Source: an uncultured Rikenellaceae bacterium
GTDB lineage: Bacteria; Bacteroidota; Bacteroidia; Bacteroidales; Rikenellaceae
Direction of reading: 5' to 3'
Assembly: GCA_944321925.1 (NCBI GenBank)
Contig: CALUND010000006.1
Location: 1 to 64,000 of the forward strand
DNA: 64,000 nucleotides
The notes under the pieces are model-generated. The model saw only the letters and a program-made list of their open reading frames with translations, was not told where the DNA came from and did no database searches. Each line of letters begins with the position of its first letter. Position 1 is the first letter of the stretch. Both the position numbers and the translations under genes were made by a program. Positions 17,360-25,907 of this stretch are shown here, piece by piece.

Positions 17360-17617
17360 GTACATACACAGGATTCGGCAGGCGGTCTCGACAGCCCGCC
17401 TGCCTGATCAATAACGCTTTATAAATAAAACACAAAAAGACATCGCGACAAAGAGAGGGGCAGGGGAGAACTCCCTACCTGACGGCAAAAGCCATACAGG
17501 AAAATTCTTCAACGACTGCAGGCTGCTACACCCATTTTGCATCTTTTTTTCTATCTTTACCAGCAGAGCGGCACCGGAAACGTCCGCCGCCTATTTGTCA
17601 ACGCCCATACATCAAAA

Positions 17618-18664
17618 ATGGTTAGAAACTTTCGATTGGATCTTCTGCGTGTTTTGGCCTGTTATTTAGTGATTCAACAACACGCCAGCGAATTCTTCTA
17701 CATCGGACCCGAAAGCACCGTGATTTCCGGAACGGATACGTTCTGGATCGGCATCATCACCAGCATAGCACGCATATCGGTTCCTTTGTTCGTCATGATC
17801 TCAGGCTTTTTGCTCCTCCCGATGAAGGGCACAAGCCACGACTTCTTCCAAAAAAGATTCACCCGAATCCTCTACCCATTCCTCGTATGGTGCATTCTCT
17901 ATGTCCTCTATTACATGGTCTCACGCGGAGACAGCTGGAGCGAAGCCCTGACGAACATTCTCCACATTCCGGTCAATTTCGGTGTGGAAATAGGCCATTT
18001 GTGGTACATCTACATGTTGATCGGCCTCTATCTGATCATCCCGGTGATCTCTCCCTGGTTGGCAGGTTGTTCCAAAAGAGAACTCCAGGGCTACCTGATC
18101 CTGTGGAGTCTCACAACGCTGTTGCCCTATATCCACACACTCTATCCCCAGATCTGGGGCGAATGCTATTGGAATCCCACTCCGGCTTTTTACTATTTCA
18201 GCGGATTCGTAGGCTACCTTCTATTGGGCTTTTATATCAAAAAATACGGAGCTCTTCCCGTGTTTCCGGCACTGCTCCTGACCGCAATCGGATATGCCAT
18301 AACCACCACGACATTCTCTCTCCGCATAGATGCCGTCCCCACAGTTCCCGAACTGGAACTCAGCTGGGGCTTCTGTACAATCAACGTAGCCATGATGTCT
18401 TACGGAATTTTCTCGATAATCATGCACATCCCGGCCAAAGGAACGGGTAAAATCGGACGACTGGTGCAAGACATCTCCCTGCAAAGTTACGGCATCTACC
18501 TGGCCCATATCATGGTGCTGAATGTCTTCTACAACCTGCTGCACCCCCTATTTCCGAGTGCACTCCTATCGGTGCCCGTCATTGCGCTATGCACGTTCAT
18601 TTCCGTGTACCTATTGGTCAAACTGCTCTCTTTCCTCCCGAAAAGCAAATACTGGCTGGGGTAA
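17618..18664 (+). CDS. Acyltransferase family 3 membrane protein
   Basis: About 348 residues from the ATG at 17618 (MVRNFRLDLLRVLAC). The upstream part of the open frame overlaps promoter-like sequence. The N-terminal RLDLLRVLACYLVIQQHA carries the conserved Arg and His of the acyltransferase-3 family (PF01757), and about ten hydrophobic segments follow, including FVMISGFLLL (about residue 67). Such inner-membrane enzymes O-acetylate or succinylate cell-surface sugars. The acceptor is unknown and no glycosyltransferases are nearby. It is followed by an efflux pump gene on the same strand after 250 nt. Confidence 0.85.
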   Translation: MVRNFRLDLLRVLACYLVIQQHASEFFYIGPESTVISGTDTFWIGIITSIARISVPLFVMISGFLLLPMKGTSHDFFQKRFTRILYPFLVWCILYVLYYMVSRGDSWSEALTNILHIPVNFGVEIGHLWYIYMLIGLYLIIPVISPWLAGCSKRELQGYLILWSLTTLLPYIHTLYPQIWGECYWNPTPAFYYFSGFVGYLLLGFYIKKYGALPVFPALLLTAIGYAITTTTFSLRIDAVPTVPELELSWGFCTINVAMMSYGIFSIIMHIPAKGTGKIGRLVQDISLQSYGIYLAHIMVLNVFYNLLHPLFPSALLSVPVIALCTFISVYLLVKLLSFLPKSKYWLG

Positions 18665-18914
18665 AAGACGACACCTCACACAACACGGCCTCAACACCAA
18701 ACAATCCGACAAACCCTTTATCCCGGACCTAATCCCTTTTTACGAAAAGCGATTCCGACGCTGGAATATAGTTTGCAGCACCCTACCTGTCGCAAGTGAG
18801 CCCGTAACAGATCCTTTTCGCTCCGATGACGCAACTACGCCTAAACAAAGCAAAAATTCGTTCCTCCGGATGGCATTCGTTTTGCCTGAACGACAGCAAA
18901 ACAGGATCAATCGA

Positions 18915-20402
18915 ATGGGAGATTTCAGGGAACGCATACGCGAAAGCCGCGCCTACAAATGGTGCATCCTTAGCCTGATCATGCTCGGAACGTTTATGGC
19001 GGTGCTCGATGTGACCGTTGTCAATGTCGGATTGCCGACCATCATGTCCTCTTTCCACATCGGTATCTCATCGGCCGAATGGGTCATCACCGCCTACATG
19101 ATCACCATGACCATCATGCTTCCGTCCGCCGGATGGATCGCCGACCGATTCGGAAACAAACGGATCTACATCATCGGATTGATTCTCTTTACGCTCGGCT
19201 CCTTTCTCTGCGGTCGGGCAACCGATGACCTTTTCCTCATCGCCTCACGCGCACTCCAGGGGGTAGGCAGCGGAATCATCCAATCGCTCGGACTGGCCAT
19301 CGTGACGCGCGAATTTCCGGTCGAACAACGGGGAGTGGCCCTCGGCCTGTGGTCGACCGCCGCAGCCGCCTCCATCTCATTCGGACCGCTTATCGGCGGC
19401 TATCTGGTCGACGACTACAGCTGGCACCTGATTTTCGACGTCAACGTACCGATCGGCATCGCTGCCGTTCTGCTTGCAATCTTCATTCAGAAAGAGTGGA
19501 AAAAACCGACCAGAGAGCCTTTCGACTGGCGAGGATTCCTCTGTGCCGCACTCTTCATGCCGCTCACCATCTACGCTCTCGCTCGCGGCAACTCGCCCAA
19601 CAACCCCGACGGATGGAGCGCTCCGGAGGTCATCGGCTGTTTCGCCACCGGGGCCGTCGCATTCGCCGCATTTCTCTTTTTCGAACTGCACAACCCCTTT
19701 CCGATGCTCGACATCCGTCTCTTGCGCGATCGCCACTTCGGCACCTCCATGGCCGTTCTTGCGATCTTCGGCATCGGCATGCTCGGCGGAACCTACCTGC
19801 TTCCGCTCTACATGCAGAAAAGTTTGAACTACTCCGCCATCATGGCCGGCAGCGTCTTCCTTCCCGTGGGACTCATTCAGGGAACATTGGCCGCGCTGGC
19901 CGGATACCTGACCCGTTACCTGAAGACACTTCCGATGATCTTCGCCGGCATACTGTTCATGTCGCTCAGTTTCTACCTGGCCAGCCACTTCTCGACCGAC
20001 ACCCCGCACCAACAAATCATGCTCGTCCTCTACCTGCGAGGATTGGGCATGGGACTGACCTTCGCCCCGCTCAACCTCTTCTCCCTCCGCAACCTCAAGC
20101 AAGAGGAGATGGCCGGTGCCGCCGGTATCTCGAACAGCATCAAACAGCTCTCCGGCAGCCTGGGAATCGCTCTTCTGACCGCCATCATGACGGCCCGAAC
20201 GACCGTGTACGCCTCCGCGAAAGGACTCTCCCCGCGACAGATTTTCACCCAAGGAATAACCGACGACTTCTTCATCGTCGCCCTTATTTCGCTCTGTTCG
20301 CTGTTACCCTTCCTTATCCTGCTTCTCTCCAAGAAAAAACCGCTACCAAGCGCTACGGCCGCATCCGCAGGCGATCACCCGACAAACGGGCCCGATCGAT
20401 AA
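18915..20402 (+). CDS. Multidrug efflux MFS transporter, EmrB/QacA (DHA2) type
   Basis: About 495 residues from the ATG at 18915, chosen for an AGGA 8 nt upstream and for starting just before the first helix; frames extending farther upstream are not protein-like. The 14-helix DHA2 layout is clear, with LDVTVVNVGLPTI in helix 1 (about residues 30-42), the AEWVITAYM segment, GWIADRFGNKR (MFS motif A, about 76-86) and GVGSGIIQSLG. These transporters export drugs or toxic organic compounds in exchange for protons. No MarR/TetR regulator or EmrA adaptor is adjacent. Confidence 0.9.
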   Translation: MGDFRERIRESRAYKWCILSLIMLGTFMAVLDVTVVNVGLPTIMSSFHIGISSAEWVITAYMITMTIMLPSAGWIADRFGNKRIYIIGLILFTLGSFLCGRATDDLFLIASRALQGVGSGIIQSLGLAIVTREFPVEQRGVALGLWSTAAAASISFGPLIGGYLVDDYSWHLIFDVNVPIGIAAVLLAIFIQKEWKKPTREPFDWRGFLCAALFMPLTIYALARGNSPNNPDGWSAPEVIGCFATGAVAFAAFLFFELHNPFPMLDIRLLRDRHFGTSMAVLAIFGIGMLGGTYLLPLYMQKSLNYSAIMAGSVFLPVGLIQGTLAALAGYLTRYLKTLPMIFAGILFMSLSFYLASHFSTDTPHQQIMLVLYLRGLGMGLTFAPLNLFSLRNLKQEEMAGAAGISNSIKQLSGSLGIALLTAIMTARTTVYASAKGLSPRQIFTQGITDDFFIVALISLCSLLPFLILLLSKKKPLPSATAASAGDHPTNGPDR

Positions 20403-20430
20403 CCGCCTCGTCGATAAAAAAGAAGAACCG

Positions 20431-20472
20431 AAAAGAGCGGCATCATGCCCTTCTGCATGATGCCGCTCTTTT
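20431..20472. terminator. Bidirectional terminator between efflux pump and phosphoglucomutase
   Basis: 18-bp stem: AAAAGAGCGGCATCATGC (20431-20448) pairs with 20455-20472. It serves the convergent genes on both strands. Confidence 0.95.
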
Positions 20473-20519
20473 CGATCGAGGCTTCCACGAGCCTGTACTC
20501 CACCTTATATATAAAGGGA

Positions 20520-22259
20520 CTAAACGAGCTTCAGTTCCTGTTTGATCCGCTCGATCTTTTCATCGAGCTGCTTCTCCACGCGATCGAAATCGGCCACGTC
20601 GGCAAGCGGAGCCTTCACACCGAAATAGTATTTGATCTTCGGCTCGGTACCGGAAGGACGCACCGATACCTTCGTTCCGTCTTCCGTATAGAACTGCAGC
20701 ACGTTGGAACGATCCTGCACGATCGGCGAACGTCGACCGCTGGCCGGATCGATCGTCTCCAGGGATTGAAAATCGTTGATCTTCACCACCGGAGAGCCCA
20801 AAATGGTCCGAGGCGGATTGGAACGATAGTCGGCCATCATGCGCTGAATCTCCTCCTGACCCTCTTTGCCCTTCCGAACGACAGAAACAAGTCCCTCCTT
20901 GTAAAAACCATACTCGACATAGAGTTGCTTGAGCCAATCGTAGAGGGTCAACCCCTTGCTCTTGGCCCATGCGGCGGCCTCGGCAGCCAACGAGCAGGCA
21001 CTCACACCATCCTTGTCGCGCACGAAATCGCCCGCGAGGAAACCGAAGCTCTCCTCTCCGCCTCCGATATAGACCTCTTTGCCCTCCTTTTCGCGAATCA
21101 CCTTGGCGATATACTTGAATCCGGTGAGGCATTCGTAGCATTTCACCCCGTAACTCTCGGCAATGAGCGGGATCATCTCCGATGTTACGATGGTCTTGAC
21201 GATAAACTCCTTGCCGGTGATCTTTCCCCGTTCTTTCCAACCGGCGAGCATGTAACTGGAGAGCAATACGCAGGTCTGGTTGCCATTCAGCAATACGTAA
21301 CTTCCGTCGTGGTCGCGTATGCCGATGGCGATCCGATCGGAATCGGGATCGGTAGCGAGTACCAACTCCGCATCGATTCGTTTCGCCAGATCGAGCGCCA
21401 TCTTCATGGCACTGCGCTCCTCGGGGTTGGGGGAGACCACCGTCGGGAAACTTCCGTCGAGAACGCTCTGCTCGGGCACCACCGTGACGTTCGTGAACCC
21501 GAACTTTTTAAGCGAGGCCGGAACCAGACGGACCCCGGCACCGTGCAGCGGCGTATAGACGATCTTCATGTCGTGGAACTGTTTCACCGCCTCCGGAGCG
21601 AGCGCCAAAGAGTGAATCTTCTCCAGGTAGCGCTCGTCGAACGACTCGTCGAGCAGCACGATGTTTTCGGGATGCTCGCCGCTGCGTACCTGATCCACCT
21701 CGGTGATCTTCTCCACCTCGGCGATAATGTTTTTGTCGTGCGGTGCGGTGACCTGCGAACCATCCGTCCAATAGGCCTTGTAGCCGTTGTACTCCTTGGG
21801 GTTGTGCGAGGCGGTAATCACCACGCCGCTCTGACAACCCAACTCACGGATGGCAAAACTCAGCTCGGGGGTGGGGCGGAGCGAATCGAACAGGAACACC
21901 TTGATTCCGTTCGAAGCAAAGATATCCGCCACACGCTCGGCGAATTTGCGGCTGTTGTTCCGGCTGTCGTGACCGACGGCCACCTTGATCTCCTGGCCGG
22001 CAAAATTCTTTTTCAGGTAGTTGGCAAGCCCCTGCGTTGCGGCACCCACCGTGTAGATGTTCATGCGATTGGTTCCCGCGCCCATGATTCCGCGCAGGCC
22101 GCCCGTACCGAATTCGAGGTCCTTATAAAAAGCCTCCGTCAGCTCCTTCGGATCGTTCTCCAGCATGCTCCGGACCTCCTTTTTCGTCTCTTCGTCGTAG
22201 TTTCCGTCCAGCCATTTCTGGGCTTTCATACGGACCTGTTTTTCCAAATCTTGACTCAT
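20520..22259 (-). CDS. Phosphoglucomutase/phosphomannomutase family enzyme
   Basis: About 579 residues from the ATG at 22259 (MSQDLEKQ), the length of PgcA-type mutases. Key sites are the phosphoserine loop TASHNPKEYNG (about residues 142-152), the metal-binding DPDSDR (about 302-307), the sugar-specificity loop GGGEESFG (about 400-407) and the phosphate-binding RPSGTEPKIKYY near 535. It interconverts hexose 1- and 6-phosphates for glycogen and cell-envelope sugar synthesis. Glucose versus mannose preference cannot be told from the sequence. It is transcribed away from dnaA, and the 228-nt gap between them is AT-rich. Confidence 0.92.
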   Translation of the reverse strand: MSQDLEKQVRMKAQKWLDGNYDEETKKEVRSMLENDPKELTEAFYKDLEFGTGGLRGIMGAGTNRMNIYTVGAATQGLANYLKKNFAGQEIKVAVGHDSRNNSRKFAERVADIFASNGIKVFLFDSLRPTPELSFAIRELGCQSGVVITASHNPKEYNGYKAYWTDGSQVTAPHDKNIIAEVEKITEVDQVRSGEHPENIVLLDESFDERYLEKIHSLALAPEAVKQFHDMKIVYTPLHGAGVRLVPASLKKFGFTNVTVVPEQSVLDGSFPTVVSPNPEERSAMKMALDLAKRIDAELVLATDPDSDRIAIGIRDHDGSYVLLNGNQTCVLLSSYMLAGWKERGKITGKEFIVKTIVTSEMIPLIAESYGVKCYECLTGFKYIAKVIREKEGKEVYIGGGEESFGFLAGDFVRDKDGVSACSLAAEAAAWAKSKGLTLYDWLKQLYVEYGFYKEGLVSVVRKGKEGQEEIQRMMADYRSNPPRTILGSPVVKINDFQSLETIDPASGRRSPIVQDRSNVLQFYTEDGTKVSVRPSGTEPKIKYYFGVKAPLADVADFDRVEKQLDEKIERIKQELKLV

Positions 22260-22487
22260 AATCGATATCAATTAAATTTATAATTTTCTTCCTTTCGCAA
22301 CGAAAATTTCTATATACAAATATAACAAAATTTTTATGAAATCAGTAAATCAAACGATTAAATCGACCCCCTTCCAAAAGCGTTGTTTTTCTATATAAAT
22401 ATAAAATTAAATCGCAACACGACCCGCTGTTTTTTTTTAACATTTTTCTCCGCACCTTTGCTCTACTCAAAAAAACACCCAATCACA

Positions 22488-23897
22488 ATGTTGGTTAACT
22501 CTCAGACATATAGCGATATGTGGCAAACCTGCTTGGCCCTTATCAAGGAGCACACCTCCGAAGACGAGTTCGTCAAGTGGTTCAAGCCGATCGTACCGCT
22601 CGACTTCGACGGCACCACACTTCGCCTGAGAGTCCCGAACGAAAGTTACGTCTATCACATCGAAAAAAACTACATCCCCTTCCTGCGTCCCGTCATCCAA
22701 AAATATTTCGGAATGAAGACGCGGTTGCGGTATGCAGTACCCAAATCGGATCCCGTTGCGGCTCCGACCGAATCGTTGGACATGACGACCATCACCCGGT
22801 TCGCCGAACAAACCAACACCGCAAATATAAAGAATCCGTTCATCATTCCCGGCATCAAACGAATCGTGATCGATCCGCAACTCAACCCGGCGTACACATT
22901 CGAAAACTTCATCGAGGGCGACTGCAACCGTCTGGTCCGTTCTACCGGGATCTCCGTTGCGCTCAACCCCGGGAAAACCCCGTTCAATCCCCTCTATATC
23001 TACGGCGCATCGGGATTGGGAAAGACCCACGTCGCACAGGCCGTCGGCATGGAGGTGAAACAGCGTTTCCCCAACCTGCAGGTGCTCTACGTGTCGATGA
23101 ACAAATTCCAAGCCCAATACACCACAGCGGTATTGAATAAAGAGGTGAACGATTTCATCCACTTCTACCAGATGATCGACGTGCTGATCATCGACGACAT
23201 CCAGGAGCTCTCCGGGAAACCCTCTACGCAAAACGCCTTCTTCAACATATTCAACCACCTGCAGCTGGCCGGCAAACAACTGATCCTCACCTCGGACAAG
23301 CCGCCCGTAGAGTTGAAAGACATCGAACAGAGGCTGCTCACCCGTTTCAAATGGGGACTCTCCGCAAAACTCGAGACACCCGATTACGAGACGAAAGTCA
23401 AGATCATACGCAGCAAGATCGAACGGCTCAACGTCGAGATTCCCGAAGAGGTCGTAGCCTATTTGGCCGAAAATATCCAGGCCAACATCCGGGAGATCGA
23501 AGGAGCCCTCGCTTCGCTGGTCGCCAATGCACAGTTCCTGGGCAAACGAATCACCGTATCGTTGGCCAAAGAGATCCTGAAGGTCTACGTACAGTTCCAC
23601 CAGAAGGAGATCACCATCGACCTCATCAAACAGGTGGTGTGCGAAACTTTGGGCATCGACACCGAAAGTTTCAACTCCACCCGTCGCACACGGGAAATCG
23701 CTCAGGCACGACAGATCGCCATGTACCTGGCCAAGAAACATACGAAATCGCCCCTCACAGCCATCGGAGCGGCCATCGGAGGGAAGAACCATGCAACCGT
23801 GCTGCACTCGTGCAAACAGATCTCCAACCTGATGGAGACCGACCGCAAGTTCCGCAACCAGATGGAAGAGATCGAACGCAGCATCCTCTCGAAGTAG
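22488..23897 (+). CDS. dnaA: Chromosomal replication initiator protein DnaA
   Basis: About 469 residues from the ATG at 22488 (MLVNSQTYSDMW). Domain I spans about 1-90, followed by a short linker. The AAA+ domain carries Walker A GASGLGKTH (about 172-180) and Walker B VLIIDDIQ (about 231-238). The C-terminal DNA-binding domain carries the DnaA signature GGKNHATVLHSCK (about 429-441). It binds DnaA boxes and melts the replication origin. A CACCTTTG -7-like element lies about 30 nt upstream. No cluster of TTATCCACA-type boxes is visible in the flanking intergenic DNA, so the origin is probably elsewhere, as is common in this phylum. dnaN is not adjacent. Confidence 0.97.
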   Translation: MLVNSQTYSDMWQTCLALIKEHTSEDEFVKWFKPIVPLDFDGTTLRLRVPNESYVYHIEKNYIPFLRPVIQKYFGMKTRLRYAVPKSDPVAAPTESLDMTTITRFAEQTNTANIKNPFIIPGIKRIVIDPQLNPAYTFENFIEGDCNRLVRSTGISVALNPGKTPFNPLYIYGASGLGKTHVAQAVGMEVKQRFPNLQVLYVSMNKFQAQYTTAVLNKEVNDFIHFYQMIDVLIIDDIQELSGKPSTQNAFFNIFNHLQLAGKQLILTSDKPPVELKDIEQRLLTRFKWGLSAKLETPDYETKVKIIRSKIERLNVEIPEEVVAYLAENIQANIREIEGALASLVANAQFLGKRITVSLAKEILKVYVQFHQKEITIDLIKQVVCETLGIDTESFNSTRRTREIAQARQIAMYLAKKHTKSPLTAIGAAIGGKNHATVLHSCKQISNLMETDRKFRNQMEEIERSILSK

Positions 23898-24387
23898 AGG
23901 AAGAAGGGGGCAGAGAGAGAGTGTGTGTGTAAATGAGGGAGTGAGACAGAGACAGAGAAAAGAAAGAGATAGGAACAACACCCCTTAGAGACAACACCTC
24001 TTAAATTTTAAAGCAAAAGGGGAGAGGGAAAAGACAATATCTCCTCGAAACAGAACAGAAGGGTAGAAACAAGATCCAGAGAAAAACCTCAAAGGGCTCC
24101 TCACGCAACGAGGAGCCCTTTTTACTGTCTTTTCCCCACCTTCCCGCTCATTCGACCTCCGCATGAAATTCCACACAAAACCGACCAGCGAGCTAACCCT
24201 CATGCGCACAATCCACAGAGACACGCCCTATCATCCTAATGACACACGAAAACCAGGAATCCCCGTTTTAACAGCTATCCTCTCTCGGTGAAGCCTTTGC
24301 CTCCAACCGACGAAAAAAATCGGCTGCAACTCTTTCCCGTCTCACGGGAAATTCCTATCTTTACGAGAAGTTTTTTCGACACGAATT
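23898..24387. other. Purine-rich intergenic region after dnaA
   Basis: About 490 nt without a supported gene. 23900-24090 is low-complexity GA-rich sequence on the plus strand (runs such as AGAGAGAGAGTGTGTGTG), including a near-duplicated CAACACC-CTTA element around 23975-24003. A strong terminator follows at 24091-24125. The last 100 nt hold a TATCTTTA -7-like element at about 24356-24363 for the peroxiredoxin gene. Confidence 0.5.
24091..24125 (+). terminator. Terminator downstream of dnaA
   Basis: AAAGGGCTCCTC (24091-24102) pairs with GAGGAGCCCTTT (24110-24121), followed by T residues. It lies about 190 nt after the dnaA stop. Confidence 0.9.
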
Positions 24388-24852
24388 ATGACTCCTCTCA
24401 AACCGGGCGACAAAGCCCCCGATTTCTCGGCTCCCGATCAGGACGGCCGCATCGTGACGCTCTCCTCGCTGAAAGGACGACGCGTGATTCTCTATTTCTA
24501 CCCGAAAGACAACACCTCTGGCTGCACGCTCGAGGCGCAAAACCTGCGGGACGGCAAGGCCCGCCTCGCCGAAATGGGATTCGAGATCATCGGCGTGAGT
24601 CCCGACAGCGAAAAATCGCATCAGGGATTCATCTGCAAACACGGTCTGAATTTCACGCTGCTGGCCGACACCGACAAAAAAGTGGCTGAAAGCTACGGCG
24701 TGTGGGGAGAGAAAAAACTCTACGGCCGCACCTACATGGGAATCTTCCGGACTACCTTCGTGATCGACCCGGAAGGGAAAATCGAAAAAGTTTTCACGAA
24801 AGTCGACACCAAAAACCATTGGCAACAAATCGTCGACTCCTACAAAGCATAA
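24388..24852 (+). CDS. bcp: Thioredoxin-dependent peroxiredoxin, Bcp/PrxQ type
   Basis: 154 residues, the usual Bcp length. The peroxidatic cysteine is Cys46 in YPKDNTSGCTLEA. E. coli Bcp has its resolving cysteine five residues later; here that position is Gln51. The only other cysteine seen is Cys83 in GFICKHGLN, which is where some PrxQ proteins place a resolving cysteine. It probably reduces hydroperoxides at the expense of thioredoxin in the cytoplasm. It is followed by recA 24 nt later on the same strand, so the two may be co-transcribed. Confidence 0.92.
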   Translation: MTPLKPGDKAPDFSAPDQDGRIVTLSSLKGRRVILYFYPKDNTSGCTLEAQNLRDGKARLAEMGFEIIGVSPDSEKSHQGFICKHGLNFTLLADTDKKVAESYGVWGEKKLYGRTYMGIFRTTFVIDPEGKIEKVFTKVDTKNHWQQIVDSYKA

Positions 24853-24876
24853 TCCAAACACAAGCAGACGACATCT

Positions 24877-25887
24877 ATGGCAACTCCCGTAAATCAAGAC
24901 AAGCTCAAAGTATTGAATGCGGTCATGGAGAAGATCGAAAAAGATTTCGGCAAAGGCTCCATCATGCGCATGAACAGCAGCGCCATCGAAGAGGTGGCGG
25001 TTATTCCCTCGGGCTCCATCACGCTCGACATGGCATTGGGCGTAGGCGGCTATCCGAAAGGCCGCGTGGTGGAGATCTTCGGCCCGGAATCCTCCGGTAA
25101 GACGACCCTGGCCATCCATGCAATCGCCGAGGCTCAAAAAGCCGGTGGCATTGCCGCTTTCATCGATGCGGAACACGCTTTCGACAGCTTCTATGCCCAG
25201 AAACTGGGTGTGGATGTCGACAACCTCCTCATCTCCCAGCCCGACAACGGCGAACAGGCCCTGGAAATCGCCGACAGCCTCATCCGGTCGAGTGCCATCG
25301 ACATCATCGTGATCGACTCCGTGGCAGCCCTGACCCCGAAATCGGAGATCGAAGGCGAAATGGGCGAGTCGAAGATGGGTCTGCAGGCCCGACTCATGTC
25401 GCAGGCCCTCCGCAAACTGACCGCCAGCATTGCAAAAACGAAAACCGTATGCATTTTCATCAACCAGTTGCGCGACAAGATAGGTATCGTCTACGGCAAT
25501 CCGGAGACCACGACCGGCGGTAATGCCCTGAAATTCTACGCCAGCGTACGCATCGACATCCGCAAGGCATCGAGCATCAAAGACGGCGAAGAACAACTCG
25601 GCGCCCGTGCCAAAGTAAAAGTGGTGAAAAACAAGGTTGCACCCCCTTTCCGTCGGGCCGAATTCGACATCATGTACGGAGAAGGCATCTCCAAAATCGG
25701 CGAAATCATCGACCTGGGAGTGGATTACGGTGTGATCAAGAAAAGCGGCTCCTGGTTCTCCTACAAAGACCAAAAGCTCGGACAAGGGCGCGACGCAGTG
25801 AAAGAGCTTCTCTCCAAAGAGACCGAATTGCAATCGCAAATCGAGGCAGAGGTACGAGAGGCCCTGAAAGCGGCTAAAAACAGTTAA
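24877..25887 (+). CDS. recA: Recombinase RecA
   Basis: 336 residues. It has the N-terminal polymerisation helix, Walker [11 protein letters not shown] (about residues 69-78), Walker [11 protein letters not shown] (about 142-151), the L2-flanking INQLRDKIG and [12 protein letters not shown] (about 213-224), and a C-terminal domain ending in a modest acidic/Lys tail. It forms filaments on single-stranded DNA for homologous recombination and induces LexA-type autocleavage where LexA exists. No SOS box is visible in the 24-nt gap upstream. rel follows 20 nt downstream. Confidence 0.98.
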   Translation: MATPVNQDKLKVLNAVMEKIEKDFGKGSIMRMNSSAIEEVAVIPSGSITLDMALGVGGYPKGRVVEIFGPESSGKTTLAIHAIAEAQKAGGIAAFIDAEHAFDSFYAQKLGVDVDNLLISQPDNGEQALEIADSLIRSSAIDIIVIDSVAALTPKSEIEGEMGESKMGLQARLMSQALRKLTASIAKTKTVCIFINQLRDKIGIVYGNPETTTGGNALKFYASVRIDIRKASSIKDGEEQLGARAKVKVVKNKVAPPFRRAEFDIMYGEGISKIGEIIDLGVDYGVIKKSGSWFSYKDQKLGQGRDAVKELLSKETELQSQIEAEVREALKAAKNS

Positions 25888-25907
25888 AGCGAGCCTTCTT
25901 TCCCGCT

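Noticed and set aside
20445..22283. 612-codon open frame antisense to phosphoglucomutase
   Set aside because: GC-rich third positions of the real gene keep the opposite strand open; the translation is rich in Arg, His and Leu and lacks any motif.
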